Shown piece after piece: positions 32,988 to 42,000 of a stretch of DNA of 42,932 nt (position 1 is its first letter; each line of letters opens with the position of its first letter). A model generated the notes under the pieces. The model ran no database searches. It had not been told where the DNA came from and saw nothing but the letters and a program-made list of their open reading frames with translations. The position numbers and the translations under genes are program-made. Origin of the DNA: VAZQ01 sp036406655 (GTDB taxonomy: Bacteria > Pseudomonadota > Alphaproteobacteria > Rhizobiales > Xanthobacteraceae); NCBI GenBank assembly GCA_036406655.1, contig DASXAP010000294.1, positions 1 through 42,932 of the forward strand, given 5' to 3'.

Positions 32988-33329
32988 TCAGGCGCGGTTC
33001 GCGGTGGCGACGCCGCGCCCGCGATCGCGCAGCTCGAAGTACAGGTTGCGCGCATAGACGAAGACCCCGAAACCCTGGCCGAGGATGAAGACCGGGTCGC
33101 GAATGTAGAGCGCATAGCCGAACAGCAGGACGCCGCCGCCGATCGAGAAGAACCAGAAGGCGATCGGCACCACCATCCGCCCGGCGCGCTCGGAGGCGAT
33201 CCACTGCACCACGAACCGCATGGTGAACATGATCTGCGCGAGATAGCCGAGCAGCACCCACCACTGGAACTTGGAGACGAACACCTCGTGGAGGTAGCTG
33301 CCGATCGCCTGCGAGAGCTCAATCAGCAT
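32988..33329 (-). CDS. Lipid-A-disaccharide synthase N-domain-like protein
   Basis: 113 residues with three membrane segments and the LABN pattern FQWWVLLGYLAQIMFTMRFVVQWIASERAGRMVVPIAFWFFSIGGGVLLFGYAL, then GQGFGVFVYARNLYF. It is a stand-alone version of the small membrane domain found at the start of some LpxB proteins, not the LpxB catalytic unit. It overlaps the GT2 gene by 11 bases, so it is co-translated with it. A role in lipid-linked sugar handling is inferred from the operon. Confidence 0.85.
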   Translation of the reverse strand: MLIELSQAIGSYLHEVFVSKFQWWVLLGYLAQIMFTMRFVVQWIASERAGRMVVPIAFWFFSIGGGVLLFGYALYIRDPVFILGQGFGVFVYARNLYFELRDRGRGVATANRA

Positions 33330-34077
33330 GCCGTTTCACCTCCAGCATTCGCGGCACCCGGCGCCGGTGGATCAGCCACCACACGCCGATCAGATCCAGG
33401 ATGCCGATCCCGAGCCGGTTCCACATGCCGTAATTGGACGCGCCGCTGCGGCGCGGCCGGTCGACCACGTCGACATAGGCAATGTCGTAGCCTTCGCGGC
33501 GCACCAGCGCCGGGAGAAACCGGTGCAGCCCGTCGAAATAGGGCAGCGCCAGGAACACCTCACGACGAAACGCCTTGAGCCCGCAGCCGGTATCGCGGGT
33601 GCCGTCGCGGAGAAGGGCGGCGCGAATGGTGTTGGCGATCCAGGACTGCGTCCTCTTGAACGCGCTCGCCTTGCGCCCGACCCGCTGGCCGGCGACGAGG
33701 CCCACATGGGGCGCACCTGCTGCGAGTGCCTTGAGAAGGGCCGGAATGAAAGCCGGATCGTTCTGCCCGTCGCCGTCGAGCGTCACGACCACCGGCGCCC
33801 GGGCATGCAGCACGCCGGTGCGAATTGCCGCCGACTGGCCGCACGAGACCTGGTGGATGATATGCCGGAGCCAGGGCCGGCTCGCCATGAGCAAGGTCAA
33901 TTCCGATTCGGTGCGGTCCGCAGAGCCGTCGTTGACGTAGATCAGCTCGAATCTCGGCCCGCTGCCCAGCGCAGCCGTGATCTCGGCCGTCAGCGGCGCA
34001 ATGTTGGCGGCCTCGTTCCGGACCGGAACGACGACGGAAACGTTCGGCTCGTTCACGCTGGCAGGCCTGTCGCTCAT
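33319..34077 (-). CDS. GT2 family polyprenyl-phosphate glycosyltransferase
   Basis: 252 residues: NVSVVVPVRNEAANI start, YVNDGSADRT, the metal-binding DGDGQND, and DTGCGLKAFRREVF with GLHRFLPALVRREGY. This is the dolichol-phosphate-mannose synthase/ArnC/RgtE type. A hydrophobic stretch near the end (GIGILDLIGVWWLIH) suits membrane association but not the two C-terminal helices of GtrB. It should load a sugar onto polyprenyl phosphate for use by the GT39 enzyme of the same operon. Confidence 0.88.
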   Translation of the reverse strand: MSDRPASVNEPNVSVVVPVRNEAANIAPLTAEITAALGSGPRFELIYVNDGSADRTESELTLLMASRPWLRHIIHQVSCGQSAAIRTGVLHARAPVVVTLDGDGQNDPAFIPALLKALAAGAPHVGLVAGQRVGRKASAFKRTQSWIANTIRAALLRDGTRDTGCGLKAFRREVFLALPYFDGLHRFLPALVRREGYDIAYVDVVDRPRRSGASNYGMWNRLGIGILDLIGVWWLIHRRRVPRMLEVKRHAD

Positions 34078-34140
34078 TGGCTGTCCGAGATCGCCGCGAG
34101 ACGGCCGGGCACAACCGATTTTCCGGCCGCGGCGAGCTTC

Positions 34141-34998
34141 TTATGGGGCGAGAAGCTGCCCGACAACCTTTTTGATGCGCGCCAGCGAGGGGCCGGGCAT
34201 GGCTCGAGCCCTCCCGTCGGCGGCACGGACGAACACCAGGCCGCGCGCCGCGAACCATTCGCGCACCAGCAGCACGCCGACGACGCCGATGAAGGCGCCG
34301 GCGAGCACATCGCTCGGGAAGTGGGCGGCGAGCACGACCCGGCTCAGCGCGATGACGACGGCATAGGTCCACAGGAGCGGTCGGGCCCGCGGCCACAACG
34401 CTCCGAGCGCCGTGGCGATCGCGAACGCATCGATGGCATGGCCCGAGGGCAGGCTGGCATATTCGACGCTCCAGCGAAACGGCCGATAGATGAACGGGTC
34501 GGCGGCGCCCTCGACCAGCGGGCGAGCGCGCCCGATCAGGCGCTTGATGATCGCAAAGACGAGGCCGGGCAGGCAGATCGCCGCGAACAGAAAACCCAGC
34601 CGCACCGCAAGCGCCGCCAGCACGCCTCGGGAGATGCGGCCCAGCGCAGGCCGCGCAAGCATCGCCGTCGCCGCGAGCATCAGCGCGATCGGCAACAGCA
34701 CGCGCACCGACTTGCCGAAATCGGTCGCTTCATCGAGCGCGCCGATGAGCCAGGCAGGCAGATGCCGCGCCGCGCCGACCGCCCAGCCGTCGACCGTGAT
34801 CATGGTCGCCGCCAGCACTGCGATCAGCGTGGCCGCGGCGGTGCCGACGAGCGGCCGCGCGAGCCAGGCCGGACGCGCGCGGGGCCGTGCCCGGCGGCCC
34901 AGCAGCGCGAGATACTGGCGCGCATTGGCGGCGACCATGTGCCGCCAGGGCTGCGAACGGCCGGTCGGTTCCCACCTTGCCTTCTCCTCGACGGTCAC
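34141..34998 (-). CDS. PAP2 family membrane phosphatase (285 aa)
   Basis: All three lipid phosphatase motifs are present: K152-RLIGRA-RP160, PSGH (184-187) and SR219..H226-x3-D230. About six membrane segments follow a cytoplasmic N terminus. The GTG start overlaps the GT39 stop as GTGA, so translation is coupled. Likely substrates are lipid A phosphates (LpxE/LpxF type) or undecaprenyl pyrophosphate; the GT39 neighbour favours lipid A or a lipid carrier. The gap to the GT2 gene is 63 bases. Confidence 0.88.
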   Translation of the reverse strand: MTVEEKARWEPTGRSQPWRHMVAANARQYLALLGRRARPRARPAWLARPLVGTAAATLIAVLAATMITVDGWAVGAARHLPAWLIGALDEATDFGKSVRVLLPIALMLAATAMLARPALGRISRGVLAALAVRLGFLFAAICLPGLVFAIIKRLIGRARPLVEGAADPFIYRPFRWSVEYASLPSGHAIDAFAIATALGALWPRARPLLWTYAVVIALSRVVLAAHFPSDVLAGAFIGVVGVLLVREWFAARGLVFVRAADGRARAMPGPSLARIKKVVGQLLAP

Positions 34999-36752
34999 GA
35001 TGACCCTGCCGAGCGATACACGGCGATCGTCACCGAGCGTCCGTTGCTGACGTTGATTCCCTCGATGCGCGGGCCGGCGGCGTAACGCAATCCGATCGCC
35101 TCCGCGTATTGGGCGAAGCTTCGCTCCTGCCGCGCCTCGACGAACGCAAACCGGCAGGTTCCGCCGTTGAGGAATTCGGCGGCTCCGGCGCTGTCGGTCA
35201 GGCGGGTCGCGGTGCCGGCGAGAAACACCAGGCTCGGCTCCTGATAGCCGACTGCGGCGGCCACCGGCCGCGCGCAGCCGCTGTCGCGCAGGACCCGGGC
35301 GAGCGCAGCGCTCGGAAACAGCTGGCCGAGCGAAGGAACGACGACGGCGAAAATCGCCACAGCGACGAGGACGGCGGCGGCGACCGCCCGCAGCAGCGAA
35401 TGCTCGGCTCCGTCGACCTCGTAGAGCCGCCAGGCCAGAAGCCCCATGACGGCGGCAGCGCCGATGCAAGGCCATGCCAGCGGTCCCAGCTGCCGGCCGA
35501 CCGCGGCAAGGAGCACGATGCCGAGAATGCCGGCCAAGAGCGGCACCACGAACCACCACATCGTCCCGAACACGAGCCGCGGCTGGCGCGACAGCGCCCG
35601 CGCGTCGATGACGCCCGCGATCAGGATTGCAACCGCCGGGTAGAGCGGCAGCACGTAATGCGGCAACTTGGTCACAACCAGCTCCAGCAGCAGCCAGGAC
35701 GGAAGCAGCCAGGCCAGCAGGAACTTCGTGGCTGGCTCGCGGCGCCCTGCCCACACCGCCGGCGTGGCGAGCGCGGCGAGCGTAGCCCCCGGCCAGAACG
35801 TGATCCAGAACAGCACGAAGTAGTAGCCGGGCGGCGCGCCGTGCGATTCCTGCCCCTCGAAGATCTTGCTGAGGAAGTCCTGCCCGACCGACTCGGCAAG
35901 GAATGCGTCCCCGGCGCGGCCGAGGATCGCCAGAAACCAGGGAAGCACCAGCAGCGCGAACCAGATTGCTCCCGGCAGCGGCTTGAGCGCGCGCAGCCAA
36001 TCCGCCGAACGGTCGACGACGATCAAGGCAATGGCCGCCGCGATGACGATCATGACGATGACCGGACCTTTGAGCAGCACGCCGGCGGCCAGCGCGGTCC
36101 AGAACACGGCGGCGCCCGGCCAGACACCGGGATTCTCACCGTTGTCACCGGAGAGCGCATGAGATTGCCCGCCGCGCTGTTGCGCCTCCGCCCGCAGATA
36201 GGCACGGCCCATGGCGCCCATGGCGGCGACGACGGTGAGCAGCAGCGCCGCGTCGGTCTTGGCGGTCAGCCGCTCGATCCCGAGCAGCACGCAGCTTGCC
36301 ATCATCAGCGCAGCGAGCACCGCGGCGCGGCGGGAGACGAAAGCGAGCGCCGCCCAATAGGTCAGCAGCACCGCCCCTACGGCACCGGCCAGCGACGGCA
36401 CGCGATAGAGCCAGATCGTGGTGAGTGCCTGGCGCATTCCCAATGCAGCCGCCGCATTCACCACGCCCGCCTGCAGCCAGTAGATGCCGACCGGCTTCTT
36501 GTAGCGGACCTCGTCCTGGAACCGGATGTCGACATAATCGCCGCTCTCCACCATCTGCCTGGTGGCCTGGGCGAAGCGCGCCTCGTCGCGATCGATGGGA
36601 GGGATGCTGAAGAAGCCGGGCAGGAAGCACATCAGGGCGACCGCGAGCAGCACCACTACCGCGCGCGGATGCGAGCCCACGGCGAGATCGACCACGCTTC
36701 TGAGGCTCAGCGCGGAAGCCCCCTTCCTGGTTTCGTTCTCCGCCGCGACCAC
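34995..36752 (-). CDS. ArnT-like GT39 glycosyltransferase (585 aa)
   Basis: The start is GTG at 36752 after GAGGAG; the longer frame upstream has no family sequence. The protein is a polytopic membrane protein of about a dozen segments, with the PMT/ArnT signature PPIDRDEARFAQATRQMVESGDY in the first periplasmic loop (catalytic Asp-Glu), RYKKPVGIYWLQ and ERLTAKTDAALLL. A soluble C-terminal domain follows (RDSGCARPVAAAVGYQEPSLVF). It transfers a sugar from a polyprenyl carrier to lipid A or another acceptor on the periplasmic side. In rhizobia such enzymes (RgtA-D) add galacturonic acid; the sugar here is unknown. Confidence 0.88.
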   Translation of the reverse strand: MVAAENETRKGASALSLRSVVDLAVGSHPRAVVVLLAVALMCFLPGFFSIPPIDRDEARFAQATRQMVESGDYVDIRFQDEVRYKKPVGIYWLQAGVVNAAAALGMRQALTTIWLYRVPSLAGAVGAVLLTYWAALAFVSRRAAVLAALMMASCVLLGIERLTAKTDAALLLTVVAAMGAMGRAYLRAEAQQRGGQSHALSGDNGENPGVWPGAAVFWTALAAGVLLKGPVIVMIVIAAAIALIVVDRSADWLRALKPLPGAIWFALLVLPWFLAILGRAGDAFLAESVGQDFLSKIFEGQESHGAPPGYYFVLFWITFWPGATLAALATPAVWAGRREPATKFLLAWLLPSWLLLELVVTKLPHYVLPLYPAVAILIAGVIDARALSRQPRLVFGTMWWFVVPLLAGILGIVLLAAVGRQLGPLAWPCIGAAAVMGLLAWRLYEVDGAEHSLLRAVAAAVLVAVAIFAVVVPSLGQLFPSAALARVLRDSGCARPVAAAVGYQEPSLVFLAGTATRLTDSAGAAEFLNGGTCRFAFVEARQERSFAQYAEAIGLRYAAGPRIEGINVSNGRSVTIAVYRSAGSS

Positions 36753-36844
36753 AGCTTCTCCTCGATCCGAGCACCGGCCGGATAATGAAAAACAAGGCCG
36801 CGGCACAAGAAAGGCGACGCCGCAACGCGACCGCGAGCCGCTCG

Positions 36845-39001
36845 TCACTCGATGCGCACCATGACGCTGTCGCTCGTCCCTTGCGCATCGATCACGGTGA
36901 GCCGCACGAAGCCGGGCCCGTCCGGCGCGACCAGGAGCGTGCGCCGTCCCGCCGCCGGCGTCGGCTGCCCATTCACCAGGACCGTCAGCGGCCGGGCACC
37001 GCCCGAGACCTTGAGCGCGATGCGCTCGGGCCTGCCGGAGGCATCATGCGGGAGCTCGAGGCGCGCGCCGTCCGGCGGGAACATGATGTGCAGCTGCGCT
37101 TCACTCACCTCCCCGGCCGGGCCTCCGCTGCGAAAGTGCTGCAGCGGCGGGGGAAGCCTTCGGCCCGCCGCGAGGGTGCCCGCGGGCGGCGGCGGCAGCG
37201 CGCTCGGCTTGCCTGTCCGGGCAAAGGCGTCGAACAGGATCGGTGCCGCAGCCGACCGTCCGAGCAGCCCGGGAGCCGGCGCGCCGTCGGGACGGCCGAC
37301 CCAGACGCCGATCGTGCGCTTGCCGTCGAAGCCGACGGCCCACGCATCGCGATAGCCGTATGAAGTGCCGGTCTTGAAAGCTATGCGCCCGCCGGCGGCA
37401 TTCTCCGGCGGCGGCGTGCCGGTGAGAATGTTGCCGACCTGCCAGGCCGCCGCCGGATCGAGCAGCCGGCGCGGCGCGGATTGGTCCGCCGCATCGTCCA
37501 TCCGCTCGTGCAGCGCAACGGTGGTACCCAGCCGTGCCAGCCCGGCATAGAGCGTGACGAGATCGTTGAGCGTGACACCCACGCCGCCCAGACCCAGTGC
37601 GAGCCCGGGCACCTCACCGGGGGGCAGGACCAGACCTGCACCCGCCTGCTGGATACGCGCGGTGAAGCGGCTCGCGCCGAGCTTGTCGAGCACAGCGACC
37701 GCGGGGACGTTGAGCGACAGCTGCAGCGCACGCCGGATCGTGACCGTGCCCTGAAAGGTCAGGTCGAAGTTCTCCGGTGCATAGGCACCGAAGCGGATCG
37801 GCCGGTCCTCGATCAGCGTGTCGGGATGGATCAGGCCGTCCTCGAAGCCGAGACCGTAGATGAACGGCTTGAGGGTCGAGCCGGGCGAGCGCACCGCCTG
37901 CGTCATGTCGACTGCGCCGGCGCGGCGCACGTCGAGATAATCGGGCGCAGCGACCCGCGCCAGCACCTCGCCCGTCGCATGCTCGACAGCGAGAATGGCG
38001 ACCGAGATATCCGGCCCCAGCGCGCGGGCGCGCTCGCGGGCAAGCTCCTCGAGGCTGCGCTGCAAGCTCGCATCGAGCGTGAGCCGATGCCGCCTGCGGT
38101 CGGCGGCGGCTGCGAGCGCGGCATCGGCGGCGTGCGGGGCGAGGAGCGGCATGGGCTTGCGTCCGTCCGGCACCGGCTCCCGCCTGGCCCGTTCGATCTC
38201 GCTGCCGGCCACCACGCCTGCCGCCGCAAGCCGGTCGAGCACGCGGTCGCGCGCAAGCCGTGCCGCCGCCGCCGAACGGTCGGGACGGCGCTGCTCCGGC
38301 GACTGCGGGAGCCCGACCAGCAGGGCCGCTTCGCCGAGCGTCAGCCGGCGCGGCTCGCGGCCGAAATAGGCGAGCGAAGCCGCCCGCACCCCTTCGAGAT
38401 TGCCGCCGTAGGGCGCAAGCGAAAGATAGAGCGCAAGGATCTGGTCCTTCGACAGCCTCTGCTCGATCTCGACTGCGCGCAGCATCTGCCGCAACTTGGC
38501 GGCGAAGCTGCGCTCCCCGCGCGGCTCGAGCAGCCGCGCCACCTGCATGGTGATGGTGGAGGCGCCGGAGACGATCCGTCGGTTCGCGAGCAATTGCAGC
38601 GCCGAGCGGGCGAGCGCCAGCGGATCGATGCCGTGATGCGAGGCGAAGCGCTTGTCCTCGTAGGCGAGCAGCAGCTCGAGAAACCGCGGGTCGACGCTTT
38701 CGCGCGTGGCCGGCAGCCGCCAGCGCCCCTCCGGCGTGGTATAGGGCCGCAGAAGCCGCCCCTCTCGATCCACCACCACGGCAGAGAACGCAAGGTCCTC
38801 GCCCAAGGGGGGCGAACCGAGCGAGGCGACCACGCAGGCACATGCCGCGACGACGGCGATCATCGCAACCGTTCCGGCAATCACGCTGAGGCGCAGCCCG
38901 AGTCTCGGACGACCGCCTCCGCTCCCCCGCGGAGGGCGGACCGAGCCAGTCCGCCCGGCGGGGAGACCCGAGGCGCGCGGCTTGCGCAGGGTCTCAGTCA
39001 C
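36845..39001 (-). CDS. pbpC: Penicillin-binding protein 1C
   Basis: 718 residues, GTG start with a GGGAGG site. A cytoplasmic basic tail and one membrane anchor (about 38-60) precede the GT51 glycosyltransferase domain with catalytic E115 (YEDKRFASHHGIDP). The transpeptidase domain has SxxK at S375-TLK, SLN at 429-431 and KTGTS at 543-547. A C-terminal BiPBP_C domain follows (about 630-718). It polymerises and possibly crosslinks peptidoglycan in the periplasm. Directly upstream is the alpha-2-macroglobulin gene, the usual partner, 51 bases away. Confidence 0.95.
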   Translation of the reverse strand: MTETLRKPRASGLPAGRTGSVRPPRGSGGGRPRLGLRLSVIAGTVAMIAVVAACACVVASLGSPPLGEDLAFSAVVVDREGRLLRPYTTPEGRWRLPATRESVDPRFLELLLAYEDKRFASHHGIDPLALARSALQLLANRRIVSGASTITMQVARLLEPRGERSFAAKLRQMLRAVEIEQRLSKDQILALYLSLAPYGGNLEGVRAASLAYFGREPRRLTLGEAALLVGLPQSPEQRRPDRSAAAARLARDRVLDRLAAAGVVAGSEIERARREPVPDGRKPMPLLAPHAADAALAAAADRRRHRLTLDASLQRSLEELARERARALGPDISVAILAVEHATGEVLARVAAPDYLDVRRAGAVDMTQAVRSPGSTLKPFIYGLGFEDGLIHPDTLIEDRPIRFGAYAPENFDLTFQGTVTIRRALQLSLNVPAVAVLDKLGASRFTARIQQAGAGLVLPPGEVPGLALGLGGVGVTLNDLVTLYAGLARLGTTVALHERMDDAADQSAPRRLLDPAAAWQVGNILTGTPPPENAAGGRIAFKTGTSYGYRDAWAVGFDGKRTIGVWVGRPDGAPAPGLLGRSAAAPILFDAFARTGKPSALPPPPAGTLAAGRRLPPPLQHFRSGGPAGEVSEAQLHIMFPPDGARLELPHDASGRPERIALKVSGGARPLTVLVNGQPTPAAGRRTLLVAPDGPGFVRLTVIDAQGTSDSVMVRIE

Positions 39002-39052
39002 CCCGAGCCTCCCGCCGGAGCGCCGAGATCGTCGCCCTTCGCGCGGATCATC

Positions 39053-42000
39053 TCACCTCGCCGCCGTCACCTCGACCGTGCCGCTCGCGGTGCGCCCGAA
39101 GCGGTCCGGCCGATACATGTCCTCCACATAGGCTTGCGGATGCACGTAACGGCCGGGCGAAACCGCGCGTACCACATAGGCGACGGTGAACACCGACGGA
39201 TCGCCGCTCTTGCGCTCGAACGCGGCGCTGAACCGATCGTCGCGGAATTCGGTGCTCACCGGCTCCTGCGCATTCTCGATCCAGGACAGCGTGCCGGCGT
39301 CGCCGGACGAGACCAGGCGCGGATTGTCGATCTCGAATCCCGCCGGCAGATAGTCGGCGACGATGATGCGGCCGAACTGGGGCTGCGGCTCGGTGATCCG
39401 CAACACCACGGCGAAGCGCTCGTTGCGCATAGCCTTGCTCGGATCGGCGGGCTTGCCGGCGAGCGTGTAGTACTTGCGCTCGATCCTGAAGCCCCGCTCG
39501 GCCGACGGCTCCGGCACCAGTGGCGCGCCGGACACCGTGACGATCGCCTGCACCGGACCATCGCTGATATTGGTGACTTTCAGCGGCTGTGCCAGCTCGC
39601 CTGGGCGCAGGGTGCGATTGAGCGCACCCTGGATCCGCTCTCCGCCCACTTCCAGAGATACCGCCTGCGCATCCTTGATCAGCGCGCGCGCGGCAAGCAC
39701 CAGCCAGGCATTCTCCTGCGTCGACGTGTAGGGGGTGAGATTGCGTGCGGTCTCCACCCGCTCGGCGGCACCGACGATCGTCGGCCGCGGGGCGCCGCCC
39801 TCGGAAGCAAGCGTGACCAGCGCGGCCGCGTCGCGCAGTGCCGAGCCATAGTCGGAACGGCTATGGTCGAGCACGGGTTGGGGGGCAATCGAGGCCAGTG
39901 CCGCGGCGAACACGCGTTCCGCGCGCGCGCGGTCGCCGAGCATCGCCAGCGCCGCGGCGATCTGCGCCTTGGCGATCGGCGTGGCGATATCGTCGAGCCT
40001 GGTGTCGGCGAGGTAGCGCAGGTCGCCGACCGGGGCAACGCCGTTGCGCGCCAAAACGTAAAGCGCGTAGGCGAGATTGCGGCCGCCGTCCTTGCCCGGC
40101 TCCTCGATGTTGCCGACGAAGTTGCGGAGCCGGTCGAGCGCGAGCCTGAACGGGGCGTCGGGCACGGCAAACCCGCGCTCGCGCGCGCGGGTCAGGAAAT
40201 CGGTGACATAGGCGTCGAGCCAGGCATCGTCGCCGCCTGCCGACCACAACCCGAACGCGCCGTTGGCGCCCTGCCGCGCCAGCAGCCGATCGATCGAATC
40301 GCGGATGCGCTGATCGATCGACCCGTCGAGGGCAAGATGCGCTGCGCCCGCCAGCTCGTTTGCATAGAGAAGCGGCAGCGCGCGGCTCGCGATCTGCTCC
40401 GAGCACCCGAACGGATATCGATCGAGCGCAGTGACGAGCGCCGCCGCATCGAGCGCCGACGAGACGCCGACCGAGAGGGCCACGCTCGCGCTGCCCGGCA
40501 CCAGGTCAGCGAACAGGTCGGGCGACAAGGTCACGCTCTCGCCCTTGGCGAGCGGCTTGACCGTGCGGCGCGCGAGCGCCCGCGTGGCAGGGCGCACCCC
40601 GAACGAATAGCTGCGCTCGAGCCGGTATCCACGCGGGCCGCTGATCCGGACCTTCACCTCCGCATCCCCCGCAGCCGTTGCCGCGAGCGGCACCGCGAGC
40701 GAGCTGCGCTGCCTCGCTTCGAGCCTGATGGTCTGCGGCGGGATCGCGGCAGCGACGCCTTCACTGCTCACCTCGAGCCGGTAATCGCCCCCCTCGCCTT
40801 CGACGTTGTCGAGGGCGAGCTGCATCGTGCTGCGATCGCCGTTGAGCAGGAAACGCGGCAGCGTCGCCGTGAGCACCACCGGATCGCGGATCGTCACATC
40901 GCCGTCCGCTCGACCGAGCTTGTCCTTGCTCCAGGCGATCGCCATGACCCGGGCGGTGCCGGAAAAATCCGGAATGTCGAGCACGACCTCGGCGGTGCCG
41001 TCGGGCCCGACCGTGACGATGCCGGAAAAGAGCGCCAAGGGCTTCTGCGCTGGCGGCGAGCCCTGCAGCTCGACCGCGCCCGCATCGCCGCCGGTCCTGA
41101 TCTGGCCGCGCGTGCCCTGCATGCCGTCGATCAGCTGGCCGTAGAGATCGCGGACGTCGACCGTGAGCCGCCGCTGGCCGAGGTAGTATTCGTCGGGCGC
41201 CGGCGGCTTGTAGCCGGTGAGGTTGAGGATGCCGAGGTCGACCGCCGCCACCACGACGCGGGCCTCCTCGCCGGCGCCGAGCCCGCCGACCTTCACCGGG
41301 ATGCGCAGAGCGCTGTTCGGTCGCGACAGCGCCGGCAGGCTGACGTCGAGCGCGAGCGTCCGCGCCTTGCGATTGATCGACACCCACTGCACGCCGATGG
41401 CGCGTCCCGGCATGCGCTCCGACTGGGCATCGAGCGGCCGGCGAAGCGTTGCGAGCAGATAGACCCCGCTGCCCCAGTCGTGACCGACCGGAAGGCGCAG
41501 CCGCGCGGTCCCGGCGGCGACGTCCTGGCTCAGCGTGGAGATGAGCCGATCGCCGATCACGTTGAGCGTGAGCTTGCCGGCGGTCCGCGCGGTCACCGCC
41601 ACGGCCATGCTTTCGCCCGGCGCGTACTCGGCCTTGTCGACGGCGATCTCCAGGAGGTCCGGCGTGTCGGCGTTCGCCTCCGCATACCAGCCCGCGTCGA
41701 AGGCGACCGAGCTCACCGCGCCGTTGCGATCGCCGGTCGAGACTTCGAGCCGGTAGCGGCCCCACTGGACCGGGACCGAGATGCGCACGGGCCTGTCCGC
41801 GGCGGCATCGAGCGAGCCGTCAGCCACCCGCCGCGTCGTCTTGACGGGCTCGAAATCCCAGCTGCCGTCGCGGCGATACCACTGGTATTTGGTCTCCACC
41901 TTGAGCAGCTCGTAGCGCAAGCCGCTGCGCGCGAGCTGCTTGCCGTCGGGCGCGGCCACGATCACGTCGAAGCCCGCATTCTCGCCGTCGCTCAGCGAGC

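Noticed and set aside
33328..36785. Long plus-strand open frames opposite the GT2/PAP2/GT39 genes
   Set aside because: Same shadow effect; all catalytic motifs are on the minus strand.
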